DNA from: Flavobacterium pectinovorum
GTDB lineage: Bacteria > Bacteroidota > Bacteroidia > Flavobacteriales > Flavobacteriaceae
Assembly (NCBI RefSeq): GCF_006438875.1
Contig: NZ_RCZH01000022.1
Coordinates: 37,314 to 101,313 of the forward strand
Direction of reading: 5' to 3'
Length of the DNA stretch: 64,000 nt
Every line of letters starts with the position of its first letter. Position 1 is the first letter of the stretch. Shown one piece after another: positions 13,201 through 18,887 of the stretch. The notes beneath the pieces were generated by a model that saw only the letters and a program-made list of their open reading frames with translations, made no database searches and was not told the DNA's origin. Both the position numbers and the translations under genes were made by a program.

Positions 13201-14066
13201 ATAGGGAAACGAATTTGAGTTATTATGGGGCTAGGTATTTGGACATGAAGACTTCGCTTTGGTTGAATGTTGATCCAAAAGCAGAAAAATACCCTGATAT
13301 AGGTTCGTATGTTTTTGTAGCAAATAATCCTATTAACGCTATTGATCCAAATGGAGAGGATATAGTTTTCTTTAATACTCAAGGTGCTGAAATTCATCGT
13401 ATAAAGAATGATAAAGTATTTGAAACATATGTTTCTAATAATAGAGGTTCAATATATCCGGGGACATCTCCATTTGGAGCTTTTGTTCAAGTGCCTATGC
13501 CTAAAACGATACAGACTTATACAGATGGCAATGGTAATACTAAAAATACAACAGGTTCTAAGTATCAGAAATATGATTACATGATAGCGGCACTTACATA
13601 TATTTTTAATCAAAATAAAGAAATGGACATTGTACCAACAACTGGTGGTAAAATGTTATCAGATGCATCAAGTAAAGTTCCTGAGTTAGATCCAACAATT
13701 GTAAAAGGGATAATTATGGAAGAAACTGTTATGGGAAGTGGTAAAAGTGGAGGAAGTAATGATCCAACTCAAGATATAATGCAATCAAATGTCTATTATA
13801 GCTCAACAAGTAATGATTGGAATTCTGATAAAAAGCAATTCGGATTAACCAAAGGTGGTGGAGCTACTCCAGCACAAAGTATCAAAGCTGGTATTGGTAT
13901 TTTATTCCAGAAAGGTTTGAGAGATCCGGATAATGGAGGACTTACTCAAACAAAAAATTGGTTTGGAGGAGAACAATGGGAAAATGCAATTAGAGATTAT
14001 AATGGTTCAAAAAGAAAAGAAGATTATAAAGAAGATGTAATAAAAATGGTTAATGAAGCTCAATAA
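4215..14066 (+). CDS. Giant secreted SpvB/TcdB/RHS-repeat toxin with lysozyme-like C-terminal tip
   Basis: About 3283 aa from ATG 4215, chosen for its signal peptide (MKNKIIILVFLIGSFLFAAN); an upstream in-frame ATG at 4188 would bury it. Domains in order: N-terminal region with a ZU5-like stretch (about 280-430); SpvB-type domain (about 440-760, 'STGFSVSIPNGRGGMQPSL'); six FG-GAP/VCBS motifs of type 'DINGDGLPDKI'; TcdB-middle-like region (about 1840-1950, 'FHDRREREFYGFGKV'); many RHS/YD repeats ('YDGLGRQTTSYYP'); and a Rhs core at 13038-13352 ending 'AIDPNGED'. The family encapsulates a C-terminal toxin in an RHS shell. The last ~235 residues differ from the rest. They contain 'DPTIVKGIIMEE' (Glu codons 13719 and 13722), 'DPTQDIMQ', 'SIKAGIGILFQKG' and 'WENAIRDYNGS', the order expected of a lytic transglycosylase/lysozyme fold. 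This would be a peptidoglycan-degrading tip (inference). It has no T9SS sorting domain, so its export route is unclear. Confidence 0.9.
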   Translation: MKNKIIILVFLIGSFLFAANFGPYKIASLFTQTTSEKETVISKTDSIGIYSSENKTTKSFNADIAEGIIGTKDESDIDDAYDNVFHLKVDVLPSNEEHAYLEYELYGYDQAASISRSLNNQPSIGGQFLSQNKNWTKQSELLSEKSLREGDNVLLFTAPEGVLNGYKIKNVRIVYKSAKPSFHYTLLKSENKLYIKGANFPSEIRKMSIGGIAIDVNQPEFELVLDAETAGKSILVTKETSTGIIINERLETNQFLKVERFRAIENAKERISKIVDFQIENKVAYKDFLAVFPVGALKNNVVVSVRGLRKIDVAPLNSAMVNVTGTNAGFRLLPHGTIFEKAVTLSIPFDKKAIPEGYTEKDINVFYFDENKRLWQEVTKDSLDIKQGIIKAKTTHFTDFIAGIIKMPESPETSGYTPTSIKDLKAASPLVGIQSIAPPSANGRGTASTGFSVSIPNGRGGMQPSLNLQYDSDGGHSWAGMGWDISAPTVSIETRWGAPRYDASKETETYSIAGEQLIPNSHRVDWVGRTTDKQFYPRREGAFQQIIRKGSSPKNYYWVVKDKSGVTSYYGGTDSGLSSDGVLQDANGNIGHWALCLQVDLKGNTVTYEYDKKDGELYLKKIYYTGFGAEKGNYSVTFVKSGDLGETVRPDVQISARLGFRQLNDQLLRKIEVRYKDDMIRSYELNYTLGAFKKTLLKSVSEYDSESKLFYTNTLDYFDDIRDASGKYNPFGPEQTWSVPNDNLKNSSIPSFSDVLFSGKHSLVSSSEGSTAGVSYRIGVGLSLNSGSLKGFTVGGHGGNNWGSSDVAVILEDLDGDGLPDKVFKTKDGVYYRKNLSGTGQNSFGDLEALNISDVGYSKSTSFNWGVDLNLKYGNIGYEEQRSTNKTKVYFMDFNGDGLTDFVRNGQVYYNRLENGIPTFRNSSTGTPSPVFGGGNVTIPGFTTISAAEIEKQNPLHDVVRMWEAPAKGIVSVSHEYQLLEETTPERIKARAEYVNNAGTDKADGVRLYFQKGNQLIWNEAIGATDYSVKTKQNTAVSVEKGERLYFRVSSVKDGNFDTVNWDPIITYSQVKQYDRDSNGNLVDSDFTIASALKDVNAYSLAKYQASTDFFSSSPAGKVVPVAGNVLLNGILNKPVTSDHIKLVITKYYLDGANAPVVLFEKTFLANDVATFDLSTVSLPAFEDETQVTLALETETNINWQTISFIPTVTVPVIAGGTLEEVPLEVSHLLYNKREGNYAIPGVTSTVNGKVKLNILPVDLVLAPPFPAGTVNTYNGDVVISAKQNNVLLARKRYKLTTGTLIEVINSFDNAIDYPLAVAGIPIQLEVTVSNPLSTNILRNYPKLNALNIQVQVTDLKDIADLTDDVVSNSTTNDFAIYSLLNPDERTLGLYQHNWGGFVINGNLASDTIDQTLLKQSDAYNTEPDLNNTDPENYDGKGYEVANSYFVSLNPSYARSKWEGLEEGIYIKGQTIGTSRLGEDDIADYTDFTLPTLTGGSTSALDMINESKSKSISAGLSAGQANIGYSKSIDGDSYVTQTMSDFNGDRFPDYIRGGNVQLTAPVGSVSDEVINIGDNFSHSKTSSEGPNFGGSYSHGAPSNSLSVTIGKVSVKKDSAKGTASDEAEKGGNSISVSASKGKGEDRSTMLHSDINGDGLPDKISESGDVFLNTGYGFLPVEKWNFDSLNSGTSTDWSAGLGYSIKQGSISGGANYARSQSDSDESFMDINGDGLADKIKYVDDKMLVSLNLGGSFDAPIDYPRFAEMNQNKGVSYGFNANVSIDISIWLLRITPTIGGSKGWSTNRSEGTFTDIDGDGNLDYIISKDDGHLTAQLSNIKRTNKLKSVTNAAGNSYVVDYELLKPSYENPSAKWVMKSVDIFDGYVGDGIDHSIAKFRYEDGFHDRREREFYGFGKVIQEQIDAADNSVFSTTVQEFYNQDYFRKNLLKHSYTKDKNDKMRQESENEYSFIDVDTQTSVAVSDLNLPICDAKRIFVGLIHANQKVYEGGSDYLETNTFNTYDANGNITQYEDLGNGTADDKVTATISYYESTTPYYGGIPKQLEVYTTDGLRRKRATSIDTTTAEVTQIKNYSAADKIALTDIEYDTYGNLQKITGPANYNAQRMTLEYTFDEDNHQYMTAIKDAFGYQNKMEYDYRFGVVLKSTDRNDQSNIITLDAKGRPATIVAPYEIASGKPYTIAYEYFPEAKVPYAKTKNYDPELDKDIETFTYTDGLGRALQVKKTASLFTQAGSPDQEAQIVSGKVIYDGLGRQTTSYYPTTTTTVDNNFSTALSTVTPTTTEYDEVGRAVKVTLPDGSSNTTAFALEDYDGVPALHTTQTDALNKTSETYTDATGQNMASKQNDLLTKFETNALGETIKVTDAMDHITKSSYDWLGRRIEFTHPDAGTTTLQYDLAGNLTSRITQDIKNTVPNGGAIQYEYNFNRLESIKYPKNPQNNVQYNYGKADGTASRRGRLWFVQDASGGQEFFYGKLGEVEKEIRTLRITPTDVQTYISQFEYDTWNRIQKMTYPDGEVVDYTYNRAGNLQSMQGKKESHTYDYIKQLSYDEFEQRKYLKYGNGTETNYTYDDVLRRLQQLQVKSGARQVMNNSYSYDLVGNVLGIKNTAPIVNNTLGGTSNHEYQYDDFYRLKSAKATYQGEFTKASYELNMSYNKMHNITNKNLVHTVNNVQKGYVLDYNYDNELHPNAPNKIVETGKQEPRQYAYDGNGNPTSYTEEKSFRKMTWDEENRLMGINDNGRIHQYTYDASGERVIKSSGDSQNVAINGETAATIVHTDDYTGYVSPYFVISKGKFTKHYFEGAGRIVSKLGNGTFAQPLGITAGGVNYTKLTAEQQKALDAYVKSLGLPPGPPTQQGIYGTPEFTGDPYPSGVLKPVEENQEPPEGWPRNPIFNAPGDVPGPPVQFGPPIEPTTVKAGEGFTGIGMPENDIFYFHPDHLGSTSYITTRNGSISQHVEYIAFGEVLFEEHSSSFSSPYLFNGKELDRETNLSYYGARYLDMKTSLWLNVDPKAEKYPDIGSYVFVANNPINAIDPNGEDIVFFNTQGAEIHRIKNDKVFETYVSNNRGSIYPGTSPFGAFVQVPMPKTIQTYTDGNGNTKNTTGSKYQKYDYMIAALTYIFNQNKEMDIVPTTGGKMLSDASSKVPELDPTIVKGIIMEETVMGSGKSGGSNDPTQDIMQSNVYYSSTSNDWNSDKKQFGLTKGGGATPAQSIKAGIGILFQKGLRDPDNGGLTQTKNWFGGEQWENAIRDYNGSKRKEDYKEDVIKMVNEAQ
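13095..13276 (+). repeat. Rhs core homology arm, copy 1 (inside the full-length gene)
   Basis: It codes for GSISQHVEY through to NVD in the Rhs core. From 13113 to 13276 it matches 16317-16480 at all but two of 164 bases, and it matches 14891-15017 with a few more differences. All three copies keep the same reading frame, so recombination between arms would join a new C-terminal tip in frame to the giant protein. Confidence 0.95.
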
Positions 14067-14094
14067 GTGTATAATAAAAATTAAATAAGAAACT

Positions 14095-14712
14095 ATGTTT
14101 AATATTAAAGCAAATTTACTTTTGATTCTATTTGCTATTATTTATGGCTGTAATTTTTTTCAAGAAAAAAGTATAAAAATAAATAATACAAAAAATCAAG
14201 TAGTTAAAAATGAATTTATTGAGAAATCAATAGATATAAGAAACGTAACAGATAGTGTTTTGCATTATATGTATCCTGATTCAAGCCAGATTTTTTTTAA
14301 GGAGGAAAAAAGTTTTTTTTCAGTATATAAATATTTAAAAAATAATAGTGATAGAATATATTACGAAGTTTTGAAAAGTGAATTTGAATTAAATGATTCC
14401 GAATGTAGTAGTAGATTTAAAAAAGAAGATTCACAATTAATTCCTCATGGAATTGATCTTGAATTAGCTGTTTTTAGTGATGGTAGTATTAAGTACAATA
14501 GTTATCCAGGTACAAAAAAAGTTCTATTTCTTAATAAAAAAAGTAATCTTGTTTCATTATATCTTTCTGATAGTTTAGTAATTAAAGATGATAAAACAAT
14601 AAATATTTATATTAACATTAGAGATAAGGTTTTCATTTCGGAATATAAATATGATTCAAGTAATCAACTTTTTATAAAAAAAAGCGAAAAATTATTTAAA
14701 GAAATAAAATAA
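14095..14712 (+). CDS. Lipoprotein, probable immunity protein for the lysozyme-like Rhs tip
   Basis: A 205-aa protein starting 28 bp after the Rhs stop. A lipobox (LFAIIYGC, Cys19) predicts membrane anchoring on the periplasmic side. The mature part is Lys/Asn/Ser-rich with no domain I recognise. Immunity genes of polymorphic toxins lie immediately 3' of the toxin tip, and a peptidoglycan-cleaving tip would need a periplasmic protector, which fits. Codon and base use is markedly more AT-rich than the Rhs shell, as is usual for exchanged tip/immunity pairs. The function is inferred from position and topology only. Confidence 0.7.
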   Translation: MFNIKANLLLILFAIIYGCNFFQEKSIKINNTKNQVVKNEFIEKSIDIRNVTDSVLHYMYPDSSQIFFKEEKSFFSVYKYLKNNSDRIYYEVLKSEFELNDSECSSRFKKEDSQLIPHGIDLELAVFSDGSIKYNSYPGTKKVLFLNKKSNLVSLYLSDSLVIKDDKTINIYINIRDKVFISEYKYDSSNQLFIKKSEKLFKEIK

Positions 14713-14757
14713 CCAAACTGAATTCTTTCAATTACCGCAAGTATCTTGCTCATAAAC

Positions 14758-14873
14758 GCAAAGAATATTGACAAAGAATAGAACAAAAGTAAAAACCTCA
14801 CTGCACTGTATAGCGAGGTTTTTTTATAGGTTTAAGATTGTCTTATTCTTGTTATAAACAAAGTTTTAAAGTA
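14758..14873 (+). repeat. Intercassette module, copy 1 (terminator plus spacer)
   Basis: It begins 'caaagaatat.g.caaagaatagaa', runs through a hairpin terminator (14793-14826) and ends '.ttgtcttatt' plus 'aaagttt.aaagt'. The same order recurs at 17745-17854 with substitutions and small indels. It separates the first immunity gene from the second Rhs arm, so it marks a cassette boundary. Confidence 0.7.
14793..14826 (+). terminator. Rho-independent terminator after the first immunity gene
   Basis: The stem 'aacctc...gaggtt' is followed by a T-run. It would end the transcript of the Rhs/immunity operon before the displaced cassettes, leaving the next arm without an obvious promoter. Confidence 0.75.
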
Positions 14874-14875
14874 AC

Positions 14876-15017
14876 TCTATCTCGCAACAAATGGAGTATA
14901 TCGCTTTTGGAGAGGTTTTGTTTGAAGAGCATTCGAGTTCGTTTTCTTCTCCTTATTTGTTTAATGGGAAGGAATTGGATAGGGAGACGAATTTGAGTTA
15001 TTATGGGGCGAGGTATT
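14876..15017 (+). repeat. Rhs core homology arm, copy 2
   Basis: It starts at codons for SISQ (14876) and matches the other two arms almost base for base from 14891. After 'aggtatt' at about 15017 it diverges (YYENKYN instead of YLDMKTS). Confidence 0.9.
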
Positions 15018-15115
15018 ATGAGAATAAATATAATATTTGGTATGCCGTCGATCCACTTGCTGAAAAAATGCCAAACTATGGAGGATATGTTTTTAGTTTT
15101 AATAATCCGATGTGA
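14891..15115 (+). pseudogene. Displaced Rhs C-terminal cassette 2, core part, ended by an in-frame TGA
   Basis: The translated arm (MEYIAFGEV...) continues through 'YYGARYYENKYNIWYAVDPLAEKMPNYGGYVFSFNNPM' in the normal Rhs core order, then hits TGA at 15113. The frame carries on beyond it with FIDPDGRMAGPGDGLGPGG, the expected continuation of NNP.x.IDP.G, so the TGA most simply replaces a CGA or similar sense codon. A second lesion follows at an A7 tract (15195-15201): moving one base there restores the frame that leads into the toxin at 15253. It has no signal peptide or RHS shell, so it cannot act alone. It can only serve as a recombination donor, and in its present state a defective one. 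Confidence 0.8.
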
Positions 15116-15252
15116 TTCATTGATCCTGATGGACGTATGGCAGGACCAGGTGATGGTTTAGGTCCTGGAGGTGCACCTCCAGGAGAAGTAGTTGCAAAAA
15201 AACTACAACTATATATCTGAAACCAAATGAGAATGGAAAAGGAATTCAAGTA

Positions 15253-15735
15253 ATGGCGCCAGATGGTAAGTATCATAATTTTGATTCAAAACTTAATAAG
15301 TATACATATTCTGATGGCAAATCGCATAATGGTCAGCAGAAAAAAGCAGGAGTGTGGTCTGTTACCAATAAGGAGGGAAATTTCATGTGGAATAATGCAA
15401 AAGGAGAATTTGTATTAAATACTTCGGATAGAGGCGCTGCTCAAAATTCATTTCCCGGATTAGGTAATGTAGGGACTACATATGCTGGTGGAGATAATCC
15501 TAAAAATGGAAGAAATCCTATTAAATATGATTATTCACAACCGCCACAAAATATTGCGGATTTTGGTGGGTTTTTACATGATAAAGCATATGATTCAAGT
15601 GGATTAGAAGGTGTTGGTGGAGTAATATCTCCTCAATCGACGAAAGCAAATAGATTACTTATTGATATGAGTAAGCAAATTCAAGCAATGTATAAAAATA
15701 AAGCAATAGATCCTTTTACTGGAGCACCTGTATAA
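15253..15735 (+). pseudogene. Cassette 2 toxin domain, phospholipase A2-like, frameshifted at both ends
   Basis: The open frame gives 160 residues starting MAPDGKYHNF. It is the continuation of the preceding Rhs fragment once the A7 frameshift is corrected, not an independent gene start. Residues 98-123 ('PQNIADFGGFLHDKAYDSSG') resemble the catalytic helix of PLA2-fold toxins: a His-Asp pair (109-110) in a 'D..G..HD.AYD' context, followed by a Gly-rich loop and a helix with 'KANRLLIDMS'. The frame stops at 15733-15735. The neighbouring frame from 15731 continues 23 codons (YKMTNDAAVNMVKAFEIIEI...) to 15799, three bases before the next gene, suggesting a third frameshift near the C-terminus. 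PLA2 assignment is by motif only. Confidence 0.6.
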
Positions 15736-15801
15736 GATGACAAATGATGCTGCTGTAAATATGGTTAAAGCATTTGAAATAATTGAAATAGGTAAATAAT
15801 T

Positions 15802-16284
15802 ATGAAAAAATATTTATTAATAGGAGTTTTAAGTTTGAATCTTTTGATTTCTTGTAATTTAGGATTTTCAGGAACGTTAGGAGGAGGAAATGTCTACAGA
15901 TTTGATTGCGATAAAAATCAATTAAATTTTTACCTGGATAGTATTGAAAAGAATAATGTTTCTTTGAGGATTCCAGAAGACTGGAAAATGTATGACGATT
16001 GGGACGAAACAGGATATAGTTTTTTACAAGGGAAGATTTTTTATATTAATGAAAAAAATGTTAATGTAGAAGAAATGTATTATGTCTCAGTTATTCCTCC
16101 ACTTGAAAAAACTACTACTGCAGGAGTTTCAATTAGATCAGTTTTTCGTGCAAAAGAATATTTATTAGGATGGAAAACTTTTGAAGATTTACCGAGATCA
16201 GAAAAAAAGGAAATTGAAGAACGGTTTAAAAATAGAGTATTAAGTCAATTGCCTTTAAAAATATTATCGGTTGAAGAAAAATAG
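15802..16284 (+). CDS. Lipoprotein, probable immunity protein of cassette 2
   Basis: A 160-aa protein with a signal peptide and lipobox (LNLLISC, Cys18). It starts two bases after the decayed toxin frame at 15799. No known family is recognised. The mature part has mixed alpha/beta character with a 'IPEDWKMYDDWDETGYSFL' segment. It is intact while its toxin is broken, as expected if protection against relatives still carrying the toxin is under selection. Role inferred from position and lipoprotein topology. Confidence 0.65.
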   Translation: MKKYLLIGVLSLNLLISCNLGFSGTLGGGNVYRFDCDKNQLNFYLDSIEKNNVSLRIPEDWKMYDDWDETGYSFLQGKIFYINEKNVNVEEMYYVSVIPPLEKTTTAGVSIRSVFRAKEYLLGWKTFEDLPRSEKKEIEERFKNRVLSQLPLKILSVEEK

Positions 16285-16298
16285 GGTAGTGTTTATCC

Positions 16299-16480
16299 GG
16301 TTCTATCTCGCAGCATGTGGAGTATATCGCTTTTGGAGAGGTTTTGTTTGAAGAGCATTCGAGTTCGTTTTCTTCTCCTTATTTGTTTAATGGGAAGGAA
16401 TTAGATAGGGAAACGAATTTGAGTTATTATGGGGCTAGGTATTTGGACATGAAGACTTCGATTTGGTTGAATGTTGATCC
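16299..16480 (+). repeat. Rhs core homology arm, copy 3
   Basis: Codons for GSISQH (16299-16316) match copy 1 as protein but differ at synonymous sites. From 16317 to 16480 the DNA matches copy 1 at 162 of 164 bases. The sharp rise in identity at 16317 looks like a recombination or gene-conversion boundary. Confidence 0.95.
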
Positions 16481-17198
16481 TCTGGCGGAGAAAATGCAAA
16501 ATATGGGAGCTTATGTGTACGCTTTTAATAGTCCTCTGACCGTTATTGATCCAGATGGTAAAGAAGGGATTGTCGTTTCAGGTCAACCAGGACCACATAA
16601 AAACAGAGAACATTTTTTAGTTAATGGATTGGATAGGGTTAAAGGTGCTTTAAAACATCGACAATCAAAATCAGAAAAGGTTACTTGGCTAGTTTATAGT
16701 GATGGGTCAAAAGAAAATGGATATACTAAGGAAACACTAGCAAAGTATGAAAAATTAGCAAATAAAGCTGGTGTGACAATGAAAGTTGTGTCTGATACTG
16801 ATGAAATTATTGATTATGTAAATAATAAAACAGGAGGTAATTCAAGAGAAAATGATAAAATAACTAGCTTTTATTATGTTGGACATGCTACTCCTGGAGA
16901 TTTAGATGCAGGATATACTGGTGGTTTGTTTGGACAAGATTTTGATGCAAAAGATTTGAAAAGTAAAGCTTTTGCAAAAGGATCGTGGGTAAATGTTACA
17001 GCAGCTTGTAGAACTGCAGTAGGTGGAATTATTGAGGACAGTGTTGTTGATCAATTTAGTAAAAAATTAGATGCGACATCAACTGTGAATGGATCTAATG
17101 TAAGAACACAATTTGATGGAGGTGTTAGGACAGATAGTGATTTATTAAAAGCAAATAAAGGAGAGCAAATAGTTAAAAAAGGGAAAAAAGATGATTAA
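16317..17198 (+). CDS. Displaced Rhs C-terminal cassette 3 with caspase-like toxin domain
   Basis: A 293-aa open frame from GTG 16317. In frame upstream there are only 9 more sense codons after TAG 16287, so this is an orphan Rhs tip lacking signal peptide and shell. Residues 1-80 are the Rhs core end ('LSYYGARYLDMKTSIWLNV', 'VIDPDGKEG'). The tip (about 82-293) has 'FYYVGHATPGDL' with His190 and 'WVNVTAACRTAVGG' with Cys231. The spacing and the hydrophobic strands before each residue are those of clan CD (caspase/CHAT-like) cysteine peptidases. The stop overlaps the next gene by 8 bp. Peptidase activity is inferred from the His/Cys pattern. Frame and both putative catalytic residues are intact, so this tip could be swapped onto the giant protein. 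Confidence 0.75.
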   Translation: MEYIAFGEVLFEEHSSSFSSPYLFNGKELDRETNLSYYGARYLDMKTSIWLNVDPLAEKMQNMGAYVYAFNSPLTVIDPDGKEGIVVSGQPGPHKNREHFLVNGLDRVKGALKHRQSKSEKVTWLVYSDGSKENGYTKETLAKYEKLANKAGVTMKVVSDTDEIIDYVNNKTGGNSRENDKITSFYYVGHATPGDLDAGYTGGLFGQDFDAKDLKSKAFAKGSWVNVTAACRTAVGGIIEDSVVDQFSKKLDATSTVNGSNVRTQFDGGVRTDSDLLKANKGEQIVKKGKKDD

Positions 17199-17697
17199 GA
17201 AATTTTTTATTGTGTTGCTTATAGTTGTATTTTTTTATTGTATGTATAAGCCGTTCGTAATCCAATTAAAGGGTAGTGAAACAGTTAGTTCTTTTAATTT
17301 AAAAACGGGTTCTGTTTTTAAATTAAAAGATTTTATAAAAGTGGATAAAATAAAAAAATGTAAAGTTTATTTAGTCTTGAACAACGAAGAAGTTGATAAT
17401 TTAAATATTGATATTCCAAAATGGAATATATTAAAATGTGAAGATGAGAAAGTAATAGTTAATTTACTTAATTCGGAATTGAGTTATATAGGAGCTGATG
17501 TCTCTACAATACAAAGTAAGATTTATATATATTCTAAAAATAAGTTGATTTTTGAAAGTGAAATATCTTTAGATAAAAATTCAATAGGTTTACAAAATAG
17601 GGATTTGGGTTGGGTAAAGCCTTTACAAGATAAAGATTTTATAAATGTTTTTAGTCAGTTTAAGCGTTATAATTTACCTGTTTTAATTATTTGGTAA
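17191..17697 (+). CDS. Membrane-anchored probable immunity protein of cassette 3
   Basis: A 168-aa protein overlapping the toxin frame by 8 bp, which implies translational coupling. One N-terminal transmembrane segment (about residues 4-20, FFIVLLIVVFFYCMY) with a basic start predicts that the bulk faces the periplasm. The rest is Lys/Ile/Asn-rich, without a family I recognise. By position it should neutralise the caspase-like tip, and its topology again places protection outside the cytoplasm. Confidence that it is a gene is high; the role is inferred. Confidence 0.7.
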   Translation: MIKKFFIVLLIVVFFYCMYKPFVIQLKGSETVSSFNLKTGSVFKLKDFIKVDKIKKCKVYLVLNNEEVDNLNIDIPKWNILKCEDEKVIVNLLNSELSYIGADVSTIQSKIYIYSKNKLIFESEISLDKNSIGLQNRDLGWVKPLQDKDFINVFSQFKRYNLPVLIIW

Positions 17698-17744
17698 ATT
17701 AGAAATTATATTTTTAAACTAGTACTAGCATACCGCTTGTGAAC

Positions 17745-17854
17745 TCAAAGAATATAGGCAAAGAATAGAATAAACACAAAAGCCTCACTGAAGCGAGGCT
17801 TTTTTTATGTGTTTAGGATATTGTCTTATTTTAATATAAATAAAGTTTCAAAGT
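17745..17854 (+). repeat. Intercassette module, copy 2
   Basis: It repeats the order of 14758-14873: 'caaagaatat' twice, a hairpin terminator, 'ttgtcttatt' and 'aaagtttcaaagt'. It closes cassette 3 and precedes the ankyrin lipoprotein. The 3' part continues into a leader shared with 18811-18877. Confidence 0.7.
17778..17807 (+). terminator. Rho-independent terminator after cassette 3
   Basis: The perfect stem 'agcctc..gaggct' around a short loop is followed by seven T residues. It is homologous in position and flanks to the terminator at 14793-14826. Confidence 0.8.
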
Positions 17855-17898
17855 GCCTTTTTAGTAAGTGTATGATATAAATTAAAAAACAAAAAAAT

Positions 17899-18795
17899 AT
17901 GAGAATTTGTTTAAAGTATGTCCCTATTGTACTTTGTTTATTTGTAATAAGTTGTAAACAAGTAAATAGAAATGTTACGTTTTTTAAAGATACAAAAGCT
18001 TATGATTTAGCTAAAGCTGTTGAAAAAGAAGATTTAAATAAAGTAGAAAGCTTAGTCAAAAGCGATATAAAACTATTGGAAGTAATCGATCCTGTTTCAG
18101 GCTCTAATGTTTTAAGTTTAGCATTGACACTTGAAAATTTCGAATGCTTTAAGAAATTATTGGCATTAGGAGCTAATCCAAATTTCATTAACCCTATTAC
18201 TAAACGAAGTGTTTTAATAGATGCGTGTACTTTTTACAGTAAACCAGAACCTTACACTATTGATTTAAGATATATTAGATTATTATTAGAGAAAGGAGCT
18301 AATCCAAATTACATTGTAGAAAATGATTTTACAGATAAAGAAGGAAATTATCACATGGCTACTTCTGCAATTCATGAAGCTAGTGCATTAGATCTGACAA
18401 TGGTTAAAATCTTAATAAAAGCAGGAGCGAATCCTTATAAAAAATTGGAACAAAATCAAAGTCCTCCTTTTTCAAGTGCTTTAAAAGGATTTAAGAATAA
18501 ATTCGAGATAACAAATTACTATATTGATAGTTTAAATGTTGATATTAATGAACCAATATCAATTAATGTACAAATGCCGTCTAATAAAGTGGTTAAGTTT
18601 TATATTCAAGATGAGGTCGTAAATAAGTACCTATTAGCAAAAATAAAAGGAGATACTCTAGAAATTAATAAGTTAAAAAAAGAGAATAAAGAGATTGAAA
18701 AGGCTAATTCTGAAGGATGGAAATTTATTCTAAAACTTGAAAAGTTAGGAATTGATTTTAAAAATTATGAATATAAAAATAATGATTACGAATGA
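17899..18795 (+). CDS. Ankyrin-repeat lipoprotein, possible orphan immunity protein
   Basis: A 298-aa protein with signal peptide and lipobox (VLCLFVISC, Cys19). Ankyrin-like repeats cover about residues 35-200, with the typical helix-turn ends 'LLALGANPNFINP', 'LLLEKGANPNYIV' and 'LIKAGANPYKKL'. A charged, coiled C-terminus follows. Ankyrin lipoproteins occur as immunity proteins in polymorphic-toxin and effector loci. Here no toxin precedes it, only an intercassette module, so it may be an immunity gene that outlived its toxin. The other possibility is an unrelated periplasmic scaffold. Confidence 0.7.
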   Translation: MRICLKYVPIVLCLFVISCKQVNRNVTFFKDTKAYDLAKAVEKEDLNKVESLVKSDIKLLEVIDPVSGSNVLSLALTLENFECFKKLLALGANPNFINPITKRSVLIDACTFYSKPEPYTIDLRYIRLLLEKGANPNYIVENDFTDKEGNYHMATSAIHEASALDLTMVKILIKAGANPYKKLEQNQSPPFSSALKGFKNKFEITNYYIDSLNVDINEPISINVQMPSNKVVKFYIQDEVVNKYLLAKIKGDTLEINKLKKENKEIEKANSEGWKFILKLEKLGIDFKNYEYKNNDYE

Positions 18796-18887
18796 TATTG
18801 GTTATTTCATCATAACAAAATTTCAAATTGCTTCTTTAGTTCGTGTTATGATATAAATTTGAAAAACTAAAAACATGAAAAATCCTC

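Noticed and set aside
4215..14066. Complete insecticidal Tc (ABC) toxin system
   Set aside because: TcB/SpvB and RHS parts are present, but no TcA pore gene is in the window and the protein has its own signal peptide.
15195..15201. Programmed -1 frameshift at A7 restoring the Rhs tip
   Set aside because: The frame is already closed by TGA at 15113 and broken again near 15731, so decay explains the data better. The motif is noted as a finding only.
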